Translations under genes and position numbers: made by a program
Shown here: piece after piece, positions 38,432 through 52,407 of the stretch
Position numbering within the stretch: the first letter of the stretch is position 1
Layout: each line of letters opens with the position of its first letter
The notes under the pieces: model-generated
What the model saw: only the letters and a program-made list of their open reading frames with translations
Database searches by the model: none
What the model was told of the DNA's origin: nothing
Assembly (NCBI RefSeq): GCF_963924675.1
Contig: NW_027077394.1
Location: 558,001-622,000 of the forward strand
Direction: 5' to 3'
Source: Phocoena phocoena
Taxonomy: Eukaryota > Chordata > Mammalia > Artiodactyla > Phocoenidae
DNA: 64,000 bases

Positions 38432-40178
38432 AATTTGAGACCCTTTTCTATTTTGTAATTCAGTTCATGTGTAGTCAAGTTTACATTCCGTGTATTCGTG
38501 ATATCTTATGATGTTTCTTTTTCTGTGTGACGTAGTTCACGTAGAATCACCGTACCTGCATCCACTCACTATGCCGCTATGGGCCTGATGACACAGATTT
38601 CATTGCTGAGTGACATTGCATTGTACGTACGTGCCACAAGTTCTTTATCCATTTTTTGCTTTCTGGGATATTTACCTGATACTGTAGACGAGCTTCTTGT
38701 GAACACAGCCGTCTCAAATATTGGGGTGGCTGTCTGTTTTTGATTTTAATTTCCGTAAGCTATAGGACCATAAGTGGAAGTGCCATAGGCTGTGTTGCTT
38801 TGTTTCTTTCGTGTTTCAGGAAACACCATACACTTCTCCAGGGTGGCTGCTGGCAATTTACATCCTGCCAATCAGCATAACAAGGCTCCCTGTTCTCCAT
38901 ATCCTGTCCTACCTTTCTGGATTTTACACTTTTTTCAGATGGCCCTTTTGCCAGGGGGGCAGTGAGACTTCATTGTAGTGCAGATTTCATTTACAGGCTT
39001 GCTTGGTTGGCCAAAAAGGGCGTATGCGTTTTTTCCTGAATATATTCAGGAAAAAACGCATACGCCCTTTTTGGCCAAGTGCATCATTGTCGACGTTCTG
39101 CCTCTTTTCCTATGCTTTCAGGGCAATTCCAGTCTACCCCCTGCAATCGTTTTCCTGAAATTCTGCCCCGCTTTCAAGTCCCCTTCGCAGGCTTACTTAA
39201 ATATTTTTTTGGAGGAAAGCTGTCATTTATAACTCTGCAGGTTTGTGAATTACAGTGCCCCTGAGCTCCTTTCTTCAACTCGCTTTCTTGTGAGCTGGGC
39301 ACAAAACCGCAGGATTGCTTCAGGCCCTAATCTGTTTCCAGCAGGGCACACTGAGCCTTTGTTTAATTCCTCTTCCTGGTGGGCAATGAGCGTTACATTT
39401 GCCCGTGCAGACACCTACAGCTAGTCTCTCATTGGTTCTCCCTATTCCTGTTCATTTTGCACAGAAATTGCAAGCTGTGCCAAAGAGGAGGTTAAAGGCA
39501 CTGACTCTCCAAGCGGGGAGAGTGTTAGTAAAGCATCTGGAATGGTGAACCCGAGGACCAGGATACGAAAACTGAGATGCATTTTAAATCATTTCCCAAT
39601 CACATGGTGGACGATACTCTTGGTTTCCCATGCATGTTTTAGCTGGAGGAAGAATCCCTTGAACCTGGAGAGTTGGGACCCATGGAATGGGTACCATGCA
39701 GTATGCCTTCAAAGGGTCTGCATTTGCTCACCGAAACTCACCAATGCTATCAGCCTGAAGTGTCCAGCCTTATGTCTCAACCAGCTCTGGGTGTAGATGT
39801 GTTAAATCCCGGTTGCATCACATGCCCTGAGTGAATTATTTAAGAATTGCTCTCTATTTCACTGTCTTTATGATTTTTTTTTGAAATTTATTTTGATAAT
39901 GGGATTTATCGGATTTTCACTGCTGCGTTTATGCCGCTGTACACACGCTTGATTCTCTTACGGAGACATATATATCCATGGGTTTTAAGATTCTTCCTAG
40001 TCAGGTATATTCCTAGGCGTTGAATATGTGGTGTTGGGTCCATTTCGTTGAGCAAGGAGTAGGTCTTGTCTATTACATATTTGGCTTATGGAAAGTTATC
40101 TGTGCTAATTTCAGTCTCTGGTTTTATGAAGCACCCCAACGCACCTTTCCCCATAAGCAAGCACTAGTTGGTTTTCTA
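38432..40178. repeat. Unit 23, class A (A1)
   Basis: 1,747 bp, A tail. Palindrome 39007-39078 perfect. Partner of unit 14, including C39706, the base that separates units 14 and 23 from 17 and 26. Confidence 0.95.
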
Positions 40179-41925
40179 AATTTGAGACCCTGTTCTGTTT
40201 TGTAATTCAGTTCATGTGTAGTCAAGTTTACATTCCGTGTATTAGTGATATCTTATGATGTTTCTTTTTCTGTGTGACGTAGTTCACGTAGAATCACCGT
40301 ACCTGCATCCACTCACTATGCCGCTACGGGCCTGATGACACAGATTTCATTGCTGAGTGATATTGCATTGTACGTACGTGCCACAACTTCTTTATCCATA
40401 TTTTGCTTTCTGGGATATTTACCTGTTACTGTAGACGAGCTTCTTGTGAACACAGCCGTCCCAAATATTGGGGTGGCTGTCTGTTTTTGATTTTAATTTC
40501 CGTAAGCTATAGGACCATAAGTGGAAGTGCCATAGACTGTGTTGCTTTGTTTCTTATGTGTTTCAGGAAACACCATACACTTCTCCAGGCTGGCTGCTGG
40601 CAATTTACATCCTGCCAATCAGCATAACAAGGCTCCCTGTTCTCCATATCCTGTCCTACCTTTCTGGATTTTACACATTTTTCAGATGGCCCTCTTGCCC
40701 GGGGGGCAGTGAGACTTCATTGTAGTGCAGATTTCCTTTACAGGCTTGCTTGGTTGGCCAAAAAGGGCGTATGCGTTTTTTCCTGAATATATTCAGGAAA
40801 AAACGCATACGCCCTTTTTGGCCAAGTGCATCATTGTCGACGTTCTGCCTCTTTTCCTATGCTTTCAGGGCAATTCCAGTCTACCCCCTGCAATCGTTTT
40901 CCTGAAATTCTGCCCCGCTTTCAAGTCCCCTTCGCAGGCTTACTTCAATATATTTTTGGAGGATAGCTGTCATTTATAACTCTGCAGGTTTGTGAATTAC
41001 AGTGCCCCTGAGCTCCTTTCTTCAACTCGCTTTCTTGTGAACTGGGCACAAAACCGCAGGATTGCTTCAGGCCCTAATCTGTTTCGGGCAGGGCATGCTG
41101 AGCCTTTGGTAAATTCCTCTTCCTGGTGGGAAATGAGCGTTACATTTGCCCGTGCAGACACCTACAGCTAGTCTCTCATTGGTTCTCCCTATTCCTGTTC
41201 ATCTTGCACAGAAATTGCAAGCTGTGCCAAACAGGAGGTTAAAGGCACTGACTCTCCAAGCAGGGAGACTGTTAGTAAATCATCTGGAATGGTGAACCCG
41301 AGGACCAGGATACGAAAACTGAGATGCATTTTAAATCATTTCCCCATAACACGGTGGACCATACTGTGGGTTTCACATGCATGTTTTAGCTGGAGGAAGA
41401 ATCCCTTGAACCTGAAGAGTTGGGACCCATGGAATAGGTACCATACAGTATGACTTCAAAGGGTGTGCATTTGCTCACCTAAACTCACCAATGCTATCAG
41501 CCTGAAGTGTCCAGCCTTATGTCTCAACCAGCTCTGGGTGTAGATGTGGTCAATCCCGGTTGCATCACATGCCCTGAGTGAATTATTTAAGAATTGCTCT
41601 CTATTTCACTGTCTTTATGATTTTTTTTTGAAATTTATTTTGATAATGGGATTTATCGGATTTTCACTGCTGCGTTTATGCCGCTGTACACACGCTTGAT
41701 TCTCTTACGGAGACATATATATCCATGGGTTTTAAGATTCTTCCTAGTCAGGTATATTCCTAGGCGTTGAATATGTGGTGTTGGGTCCATTTCGTTGAGC
41801 AAGGAGTAGGTCTTGTCTATTACATATTTGGCTTATGGAAAGTTATCTGTGCTAATTTCAGTCTCTGGTTTTATGAAGCACCCCAACGCACCTTTCCCCA
41901 TAAGCAAGCACTAGTTGGTTTTCTA
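40179..41925. repeat. Unit 24, chimera: B body, A tail
   Basis: 1,747 bp. Palindrome 40754-40825 perfect. Partner of unit 15 with trimer marker A40677. Confidence 0.95.
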
Positions 41926-43672
41926 AATTTGAGACCCTGTTCTGTTTTGTAATTCAGTTCATGTGTAGTCAAGTTTACATTCCGTGTATTAGTGATATCT
42001 TATGATGTTTCTTTTTCTGTGTGACGTAGTTCACGTAGAATCACCGTACCTGCATCCACTCACTATGCCGCTACGGGCCTGATGACACAGATTTCATTGC
42101 TGAGTGATATTGCATTGTACGTACGTGCCACAACTTCTTTATCCATATTTTGCTTTCTGGGATATTTACCTGTTACTGTAGACGAGCTTCTTGTGAACAC
42201 AGCCGTCCCAAATATTGGGGTGGCTGTCTGTTTTTGATTTTAATTTCCGTAAGCTATAGGACCATAAGTGGAAGTGCCATAGACTGTGTTGCTTTGTTTC
42301 TTATGTGTTTCAGGAAACACCATACACTTCTCCAGGCTGGCTGCTGGCAATTTACATCCTGCCAATCAGCATAACAAGGCTCCCTGTTCTCCATATCCTG
42401 TCCTACCTTTCTGGATTTTACACTTTTTTCAGATGGCCCTCTTGCCCGGGGGGCAGTGAGACTTCATTGTAGTGCAGATTTCCTTTACAGGCTTGCTTGG
42501 TTGGCCAAAAAGGGCATATGCGTTTTTTCCTGAATATATTCAGGAAAAAACGCATACGCCCTTTTTGGCCAAGTGCATCATTGTCGACGTTCTGCCTCTT
42601 TTCCTATGCTTTCAGGGCAATTCCAGTCTACCCCCTGCAATCGTTTTCCTGAAATTCTGCCCCGCTTTCAAGTCCCCTTCGCAGGCTTACTTCAATATAT
42701 TTTTGGAGGATAGCTGTCATTTATAACTCTGCAGGTTTGTGAATTACAGTGCCCCTGAGCTCCTTTCTTCAACTCGCTTTCTTGTGAACTGGGCGCAAAA
42801 CCGCAGGATTGCTTCAGGCCCTAATCTGTTTCGGGCATGGCATGCTGAGCCTTTGGTAAATTCCTCTTCCTGGTGGGAAATGAGCGTTACATTTGCCCGT
42901 GCAGACACCTACAGCTAGTCTCTCATTGGTTCTCCCTATTCCTGTTCATCTTGCACAGAAATTGCAAGCTGTGCCAAACAGGAGGTTAAAGGCACTGACT
43001 CTCCAAGCAGGGAGACTGTTAGTAAATCATCTGGAATGGTGAACCCGAGGACCAGGATACGAAAACTGAGATGCATTTTAAATCATTTCCCCATAACACG
43101 GTGGACCATACTGTGGGTTTCACATGCATGTTTTAGCTGGAGGAAGAATCCCTTGAACCTGAAGAGTTGGGACCCATGGAATAGGTACCATACAGTATGA
43201 CTTCAAAGGGTGTGCATTTGCTCACCTAAACTCACCAATGCTATCAGCCTGAAGTGTCCAGCCTTATGTCTCAACCAGCTCTGGGTGTAGATATGGTCAA
43301 TCCCGGTTGCATCACATGCCCTGAGTGAATTATTTAAGAATTGCTCTCTATTTCACTGTCTTTGTGTTTTGTTTTCGAAATTTATTTTGATAATGGGATT
43401 TATCGGATTTTCACTGCTGCCTTTCGGCCGCTGTACACACCCTTGATTCTCTTACGGAGACATATATATCCATGGGTTTTAAGATTCTTCCTAGTCAGGT
43501 ATATTCCTAGGCGTTGAATATGTGGTGTTGGGTCCATTTCGTTGAGCAAGGAGTAGGTCTTGTCTATTACATATTGGGCTTATGGAAAGTTATCTGTGCT
43601 AATTTCAGTCTCTGGTTTTATGCAGCACCCCAAGGCACCTTTCCCCATAAGCAAGCACTATTTGGTTTTCTA
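41926..43672. repeat. Unit 25, class B, palindrome with one mismatch
   Basis: 1,747 bp, B tail. Palindrome 42501-42572 has A at 42516. Partner of unit 16. Confidence 0.95.
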
Positions 43673-45419
43673 AATTTGAGACCCTTTTCTATTTTGTAAT
43701 TCAGTTCATGTGTAGTCAAGTTTACATTCCGTGTATTCGTGATATCTTATGATGTTTCTTTTTCTGTGTGACGTAGTTCACGTAGAATCACCGTACCTGC
43801 ATCCACTCACTATGCCGCTATGGGCCTGATGACACAGATTTCATTGCTGAGTGACATTGCATTGTACGTACGTGCCACAAGTTCTTTATCCATTTTTTGC
43901 TTTCTGGGATATTTACCTGATACTGTAGACGAGCTTCTTGTGAACACAGCCGTCTCAAATATTGGGGTGGCTGTCTGTTTTTGATTTTAATTTCCGTAAG
44001 CTATAGGACCATAAGTGGAAGTGCCATAGGCTGTGTTGCTTTGTTTCTTTCGTGTTTCAGGAAACACCATACACTTCTCCAGGGTGGCTGCTGGCAATTT
44101 ACATCCTGCCAATCAGCATAACAAGGCTCCCTGTTCTCCATATCCTGTCCTACCTTTCTGGATTTTACACTTTTTTCAGATGGCCCTTTTGCCAGGGGGG
44201 CAGTGAGACTTCATTGTAGTGCAGATTTCATTTACAGGCTTGCTTGGTTGGCCAAAAAGGGCGTATGCGTTTTTTCCTGAATATATTCAGGAAAAAACGC
44301 ATACGCCCTTTTTGGCCAAGTGCATCATTGTCGACGTTCTGCCTCTTTTCCTATGCTTTCAGGGCAATTCCAGTCTACCCCCTGCAATCGTTTTCCTGAA
44401 ATTCTGCCCCGCTTTCAAGTCCCCTTCGCAGGCTTACTTAAATATTTTTTTGGAGGAAAGCTGTCATTTATAACTCTGCAGGTTTGTGAATTACAGTGCC
44501 CCTGAGCTCCTTTCTTCAACTCGCTTTCTTGTGAGCTGGGCACAAAACCGCAGGATTGCTTCAGGCCCTAATCTGTTTCCAGCAGGGCACACTGAGCCTT
44601 TGTTTAATTCCTCTTCCTGGTGGGCAATGAGCGTTACATTTGCCCGTGCAGACACCTACAGCTAGTCTCTCATTGGTTCTCCCTATTCCTGTTCATTTTG
44701 CACAGAAATTGCAAGCTGTGCCAAAGAGGAGGTTAAAGGCACTGACTCTCCAAGCGGGGAGAGTGTTAGTAAAGCATCTGGAATGGTGAACCCGAGGACC
44801 AGGATACGAAAACTGAGATGCATTTTAAATCATTTCCCAATCACATGGTGGACGATACTCTTGGTTTCCCATGCATGTTTTAGCTGGAGGAAGAATCCCT
44901 TGAACCTGGAGAGTTGGGACCCATGGAATGGGTACCATGCAGTATGACTTCAAAGGGTCTGCATTTGCTCACCGAAACTCACCAATGCTATCAGCCTGAA
45001 GTGTCCAGCCTTATGTCTCAACCAGCTCTGGGTGTAGATGTGTTAAATCCCGGTTGCATCACATGCCCTGAGTGAATTATTTAAGAATTGCTCTCTATTT
45101 CACTGTCTTTATGATTTTTTTTTGAAATTTATTTTGATAATGGGATTTATCGGATTTTCACTGCTGCGTTTATGCCGCTGTACACACGCTTGATTCTCTT
45201 ACGGAGACATATATATCCATGGGTTTTAAGATTCTTCCTAGTCAGGTATATTCCTAGGCGTTGAATATGTGGTGTTGGGTCCATTTCGTTGAGCAAGGAG
45301 TAGGTCTTGTCTATTACATATTTGGCTTATGGAAAGTTATCTGTGCTAATTTCAGTCTCTGGTTTTATGAAGCACCCCAACGCACCTTTCCCCATAAGCA
45401 AGCACTAGTTGGTTTTCTA
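43673..45419. repeat. Unit 26, class A (A1)
   Basis: 1,747 bp, A tail. Palindrome 44248-44319 perfect. Partner of unit 17, with ancestral TATGACTTC. Confidence 0.95.
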
Positions 45420-47166
45420 AATTTGAGACCCTGTTCTGTTTTGTAATTCAGTTCATGTGTAGTCAAGTTTACATTCCGTGTATTAGTGATATCTTATGAT
45501 GTTTCTTTTTCTGTGTGACGTAGTTCACGTAGAATCACCGTACCTGCATCCACTCACTATGCCGCTACGGGCCTGATGACACAGATTTCATTGCTGAGTG
45601 ATATTGCATTGTACGTACGTGCCACAACTTCTTTATCCATATTTTGCTTTCTGGGATATTTACCTGTTACTGTAGACGAGCTTCTTGTGAACACAGCCGT
45701 CCCAAATATTGGGGTGGCTGTCTGTTTTTGATTTTAATTTCCGTAAGCTATAGGACCATAAGTGGAAGTGCCATAGACTGTGTTGCTTTGTTTCTTATGT
45801 GTTTCAGGAAACACCATACACTTCTCCAGGCTGGCTGCTGGCAATTTACATCCTGCCAATCAGCATAACAAGGCTCCCTGTTCTCCATATCCTGTCCTAC
45901 CTTTCTGGATTTTACACTTTTTTCAGATGGCCCTCTTGCCCGGGGGGCAGTGAGACTTCATTGTAGTGCAGATTTCCTTTACAGGCTTGCTTGGTTGGCC
46001 AAAAAGGGCGTATGCGTTTTTTCCTGAATATATTCAGGAAAAAACGCATACGCCCTTTTTGGCCAAGTGCATCATTGTCGACGTTCTGCCTCTTTTCCTA
46101 TGCTTTCAGGGCAATTCCAGTCTACCCCCTGCAATCGTTTTCCTGAAATTCTGCCCCGCTTTCAAGTCCCCTTCGCAGGCTTACTTCAATATATTTTTGG
46201 AGGATAGCTGTCATTTATAACTCTGCAGGTTTGTGAATTACAGTGCCCCTGAGCTCCTTTCTTCAACTCGCTTTCTTGTGAACTGGGCACAAAACCGCAG
46301 GATTGCTTCAGGCCCTAATCTGTTTCGGGCAGGGCATGCTGAGCCTTTGGTAAATTCCTCTTCCTGGTGGGAAATGAGCGTTACATTTGCCCGTGCAGAC
46401 ACCTACAGCTAGTCTCTCATTGGTTCTCCCTATTCCTGTTCATCTTGCACAGAAATTGCAAGCTGTGCCAAACAGGAGGTTAAAGGCACTGACTCTCCAA
46501 GCAGGGAGACTGTTAGTAAATCATCTGGAATGGTGAACCCGAGGACCAGGATACGAAAACTGAGATGCATTTTAAATCATTTCCCCATAACACGGTGGAC
46601 CATACTGTGGGTTTCACATGCATGTTTTAGCTGGAGGAAGAATCCCTTGAACCTGAAGAGTTGGGACCCATGGAATAGGTACCATACAGTATGACTTCAA
46701 AGGGTGTGCATTTGCTCACCTAAACTCACCAATGCTATCAGCCTGAAGTGTCCAGCCTTATGTCTCAACCAGCTCTGGGTGTAGATGTGGTCAATCCCGG
46801 TTGCATCACATGCCCTGAGTGAATTATTTAAGAATTGCTCTCTATTTCACTGTCTTTGTGTTTTGTTTTCGAAATTTATTTTGATAATGGGATTTATCGG
46901 ATTTTCACTGCTGCCTTTCGGCCGCTGTACACACCCTTGATTCTCTTACGGAGACATATATATCCATGGGTTTTAAGATTCTTCCTAGTCAGGTATATTC
47001 CTAGGCGTTGAATATGTGGTGTTGGGTCCATTTCGTTGAGCAAGGAGTAGGTCTTGTCTATTACATATTGGGCTTATGGAAAGTTATCTGTGCTAATTTC
47101 AGTCTCTGGTTTTATGCAGCACCCCAAGGCACCTTTCCCCATAAGCAAGCACTAGTTGGTTTTCTA
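45420..47166. repeat. Unit 27, class B
   Basis: 1,747 bp, B tail. Palindrome 45995-46066 perfect. Partner of unit 18; no difference from it was noticed by eye. Confidence 0.95.
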
Positions 47167-48913
47167 AATTTGAGACCCTTTTCTATTTTGTAATTCAGTT
47201 CATGTGTAGTCAAGTTTACATTCCGTGTATTCGTGATATCTTATGATGTTTCTTTTTCTGTGTGACGTAGTTCACGTAGAATCACCGTACCTGCATCCAC
47301 TCACTATGCCGCTATGGGCCTGATGACACAGATTTCATTGCTGAGTGATATTGCATTGTACGTACGTGCCACAAGTTCTTTATCCATTTTTTGCTTTCTG
47401 GGATATTTACCTGATACTGTAGACGAGCTTCTTGTGAACACAGCCGTCTCAAATATTGGGGTGGCTGTCTGTTTTTGATTTTAATTTCCGTAAGCTATAG
47501 GACCATAAGTGGAAGTGCCATAGGCTGTGTTGCTTTGTTTCTTTCGTGTTTCAGGAAACACCATACACTTCTCCAGGGTGGCTGCTGGCAATTTACATCC
47601 TGCCAATCAGCATAACAAGGCTCCCTGTTCTCCATATCCTGTCCTACCTTTCTGGATTTTACACTTTTTTCAGATGGCCCTTTTGCCAGGGGGGCAGTGA
47701 GACTTCATTGTAGTGCAGATTTCATTTACAGGCTTGCTTGGTTGGCCAAAAAGGGCGTATGCGTTTTTTCCTGAATATATTCAGGAAAAAACGCATACGC
47801 CCTTTTTGGCCAAGTGCATCATTGTCGATGTTCTGCCTCTTTTCCTATGCTTTCAGGGCAATTCCAGTCTACCCCCTGCAATCGTTTTCCTGAAATTCTG
47901 CCCCGCTTTCAAGTCCCCTTCGCAGGCTTACTTCAATATATTTTTGGAGGAAAGCTGTCATTTATAACTCTGCAGGTTTGTGAATTACAGTGCCCCTGAG
48001 CTCCTTTCTTCAACTCGCTTTCTTGTGAGCTGGGCACAAAACCGCAGGATTGCTTCAGGCCCTAATCTGTTTCCGGCAGGGCACGCTGAGCCTTTGGTTA
48101 ATTCCTCTTCCTGGTGGGAAATGAGCGTTACATTTGCCCGTGCAGACACCTACAGCTAGTCTCTCATTGGTTCTCCCTATTCCTGTTCATTTTGCACAGA
48201 AATTGCAAGCTGTGCCAAAGAGGAGGTTAAAGGCACTGACTCTCCAAGCGGGGAGAGTGTTAGTAAAGCATCTGGAATGGTGAACCCGAGGACCAGGATA
48301 CGAAAACTGAGATGCATTTTAAATCATTTCCCAATCACATGGTGGACGATACTCTTGGTTTCCCATGCATGTTTTAGCTGGAGGAAGAATCCCTTGAACC
48401 TGGAGAGTTGGCACCCATGGAATGGGTACCATGCAGTATGACTTCAAAGGGTCTGCATTTGCTCACCGAAACTCACCAATGCTATCAGCCTGAAGTGTCC
48501 AGCCTTATGTCTCAACCAGCTCTGGGTGTAGATGTGTTAAATCCCGGTTCCATCACATGCCCTGAGTGAATTATTTAAGAATTGCTCTCTATTTCACTGT
48601 CTTTATGATTTTTTTTTGAAATTTATTTTGATAATGGGATTTATCGGATTTTCACTGCTGCGTTTATGCCGCTGTACACACGCTTGATTCTCTTACGGAG
48701 ACATATATATCCATGGGTTTTAAGATTCTTCCTAGTCAGGTATATTCCTAGGCGTTGAATATGTGGTGTTGGGTCCATTTCGTTGAGCAAGGAGTAGGTC
48801 TTCTCTATTACATATTTGGCTTATGGAAAGTTATCTGTGCTAATTTCAGTCTCTGGTTTTATGAAGCACCCCAACGCACCTTTCCCCATAAGCAAGCACT
48901 AGTTGGTTTTCTA
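47167..48913. repeat. Unit 28, class A
   Basis: 1,747 bp, A tail. Palindrome 47742-47813 perfect. Partner of unit 19: T47829, C48412, C48550 and C48803 are all shared. Confidence 0.95.
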
Positions 48914-50660
48914 AATTTGAGACCCTGTTCTGTTTTGTAATTCAGTTCATGTGTAGTCAAGTTTACATTCCGTGTATTAGTGATATCTTATGATGTTTCT
49001 TTTTCTGTGTGACGTAGTTCACGTAGAATCACCGTACCTGCATCCACTCACTATGCCGCTACGGGCCTGATGACACAGATTTCATTGCTGAGTGATATTG
49101 CATTGTACGTACGTGCCACAACTTCTTTATCCATATTTTGCTTTCTGGGATATTTACCTGTTACTGTAGACGAGCTTCTTGTGAACACAGCCGTCCCAAA
49201 TATTGGGGTGGCTGTCTGTTTTTGATTTTAATTTCCGTAAGCTATAGGACCATAAGTGGAAGTGCCATAGACTGTGTTGCTTTGTTTCTTATGTGTTTCA
49301 GGAAACACCATACACTTCTCCAGGCTGGCTGCTGGCAATTTACATCCTGCCAATCAGCATAACAAGGCTCCCTGTTCTCCATATCCTGTCCTACCTTTCT
49401 GGATATTACACTTTTTTCAGATGGCCCTCTTGCCCGGGGGACAGTGAGACTTCATTGTAGTGCAGATTTCCTTTACAGGCTTGCTTGGTTGGCCAAAAAG
49501 GGCGTATGCGTTTTTTCCTGAATATATTCAGGAAAAAACGCATACGCCCTTTTTGGCCAAGTGCATCATTGTCGACGTTCTGCCTCTTTTCCTATGCTTT
49601 CAGGGCAATTCCAGTCTACCCCCTGCAATCGTTTTCCTGAAATTCTGCCCCGCTTTCAAGTCCCCTTCGCAGGCTTACTTCAATATATTTTTGGAGGATA
49701 GCTGTCATTTATAACTCTGCAGGTTTGTGAATTACAGTGCCCCTGAGCTCCTTTCTTCAACTCGCTTTCTTGTGAACTGGGCACAAAACCGCAGGATTGC
49801 TTCAGGCCCTAATCTGTTTCGGGCAGGGAATGCTGAGCCTTTGGTAAATTCCTCTTCCTGGTGGGAAATGAGCGTTACATTTGCCCGTGCAGACACCTAC
49901 AGCTAGTCTCTCATTGGTTCTCCCTATTCCTGTTCATCTTGCACAGAAATTGCAAGCTGTGCCAAACAGGAGGTTAAAGGCACTGACTCTCCAAGCAGGG
50001 AGACTGTTAGTAAATCATCTGGAATGGTGAACCCGAGGACCAGGATACGAAAACTGAGATGCATTTTAAATCATTTCCCCATAACACGGTGGACCATACT
50101 GTGGGTTTCACATGCATGTTTTAGCTGGAGGAAGAATCCCTTGAACCTGAAGAGTTGGGACCCATGGAATAGGTACCATACAGTATGACTTCAAAGGGTG
50201 TGCATTTGCTCACCTAAACTCACCAATGCTATCAGCCTGAAGTGTCCAGCCTTATGTCTCAACCAGCTCTGGGTGTAGATGTGGTCAATCCCGGTTGCAT
50301 CACATGCCCTGAGTGAATTATTTAAGAATTGCTGTCTATTTCACTGTCTTTGTGTTTTGTTTTCGAAATTTATTTTGATAATGGGATTTATCGGATTTTC
50401 ACTGCTGCCTTTCGGCCGCTGTACACACCCTTGATTCTCTTACGGAGACATATATATCCATGGGTTTTAAGATTCTTCCTAGTCAGGTATATTCCTAGGC
50501 GTTGAATATGTGGTGTTGGGTCCATTTCGTTGAGCAAGGAGTAGGTCTTGTCTATTACATATTGGGCTTATGGAAAGTTATCTGTGCTAATTTCAGTCTC
50601 TGGTTTTATGCAGCACCCCAAGGCACCTTTCCCCATAAGCAAGCACTAGTTGGTTTTCTA
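48914..50660. repeat. Unit 29, class B; right end of the nine-unit duplication
   Basis: 1,747 bp, B tail, unlike its partner unit 20. Palindrome 49489-49560 perfect. A49405 and A49441 match unit 20, but T34409 and the A tail of unit 20 have no counterpart here, so copy 2 ends between 49442 and 50132. GGGAATGCTG near 49827 and TTGCTGTCT near 50331 are private. Confidence 0.95.
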
Positions 50661-52407
50661 AATTTGAGACCCTTTTCTATTTTGTAATTCAGTTCATGTG
50701 TAGTCAAGTTTACATTCCGTGTATTCGTGATATCTTATGATGTTTCTTTTTCTGTGTGACGTAGTTCACGTAGAATCACCGTACCTGCATCCACTCACTA
50801 TGCCGCTATGGGCCTGATGACACAGATTTCATTGCTGAGTGATATTGCATTGTACGTACGTGCCACAAGTTCTTTATCCATTTTTTGCTTTCTGGGATAT
50901 TTACCTGATACTGTAGACGAGCTTCTTGTGAACACAGCCGTCTCAAATATTGGGGTGGCTGTCTGTTTTTGATTTTAATTTCCGTAAGCTATAGGACCAT
51001 AAGTGGAAGTGCCATAGGCTGTGTTGCTTTGTTTCTTTCGTGTTTCAGGAAACACCATACACTTCTCCAGGGTGGCTGCTGGCAATTTACATCCTGCCAA
51101 TCAGCATAACAAGGCTCCCTGTTCTCCATATCCTGTCCTACCTTTCTGGATTTTACACTTTTTTCAGATGGCCCTTTTGCCAGGGGGGCAGTGAGACTTC
51201 ATTGTAGTGCAGATTTCATTTACAGGCTTGCTTGGTTGGCCAAAAAGGGCGTATGCGTTTTTTCCTGAATATATTCAGGAAAAAACGCATACGCCCTTTT
51301 TGGCCAAGTGCATCATTGTCGATGTTCTGCCTCTTTTCCTATGCTTTCAGGGCAATTCCAGTCTACCCCCTGCAATCGTTTTCCTGAAATTCTGCCCCGC
51401 TTTCAAGTCCCCTTCGCAGGCTTACTTCAATATATTTTTGGAGGAAAGCTGTCATTTATAACTCTGCAGGTTTGTGAATTACAGTGCCCCTGAGCTCCTT
51501 TCTTCAACTCGCTTTCTTGTGAGCTGGGCACAAAACCGCAGGATTGCTTCAGGCCCTAATCTGTTTCCAGCAGGGCACACTGAGCCTTTGTTTAATTCCT
51601 CTTCCTGGTGGGCAATGGGCATTACATTTGCCCGTGCAGACACCTACAGCTAGTCTCTCATTGGTTCTCCCTATTCCTGTTCATTTTGCACAGAAATTGC
51701 AAGCTGTGCCAAAGAGGAGGTTAAAGGCACTGACTCTCCAAGCGGGGAGAGTGTTAGTAAAGCATCTGGAATGCTGAACCCGAGGACCAGGGTACGAAAA
51801 CTGAGATGCATTTTAAATCATTTCCCAATCACATGGTGGACGATACTCTTGGTTTCCCATGCATGTTTTAGCTGGAGGAAGAATCCCTTGAACCTGGAGA
51901 GTTGGGACCCATGGAATGGGTACCATGCAGTATGACTTCAAAGGGTCTGCATTTGCTCACCGAAACTCACCAATGCTATCAGCCTGAAGTGTCCAGCCTT
52001 ATGTCTCAACCAGCTCTGGGTGTAGATGTGTTAAATCCCGGTTGCATCACATGCCCTGAGTGAATTATTTAAGAATTGCTCTCTATTTCACTGTCTTTAT
52101 GATTTTTTTTTGAAATTTATTTTGATAATGGGATTTATCGGATTTTCACTGCTGCGTTTATGCCGCTGTACACACGCTTGATTCTCTTACAGAGACATAT
52201 ATATCCATGGGTTTTAAGATTCTTCCTAGTCAGGTATATTCCTAGGCGTTGAATATGTGGTGTTGGGTCCATTTCGTTGAGCAAGGAGTAGGTCTTGTCT
52301 ATTACATATTTGGCTTATGGAAAGTTATCTGTGCTAATTTCAGTCTCTGGTTTTATGAAGCACCCCAACGCACCTTTCCCCATAAGCAAGCACTAGTTGG
52401 TTTTCTA
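50661..52407. repeat. Unit 30, class A (A1)
   Basis: 1,747 bp, A tail. Palindrome 51236-51307 perfect. T51323 is shared with units 19 and 28, yet the 51566-51600 stretch is A1 type, unlike theirs, which indicates mosaic origin. Private changes include GGGCATTAC near 51617, ATGCTGAAC near 51771 and A52191. Confidence 0.95.

Larger units (their letters stand above)
34568..45423. repeat. Three-unit block duplicated in tandem, inside nine-unit copy 2
   Basis: Units 21-22-23 reappear as 24-25-26 with the same markers, each 15,723 bp from the first pair. It was carried along by the nine-unit duplication. Confidence 0.88.
33719..50132. repeat. Nine-unit block (15,723 bp), copy 2, outer limits
   Basis: The second tandem copy starts between 33719 and 34409 and ends between 49442 and 50132. 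Inspection by eye showed one clear difference from copy 1 (19961 C versus 35684 G) and one that may lie outside the copied part (33999 A versus 49722 G). Confidence 0.93.
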
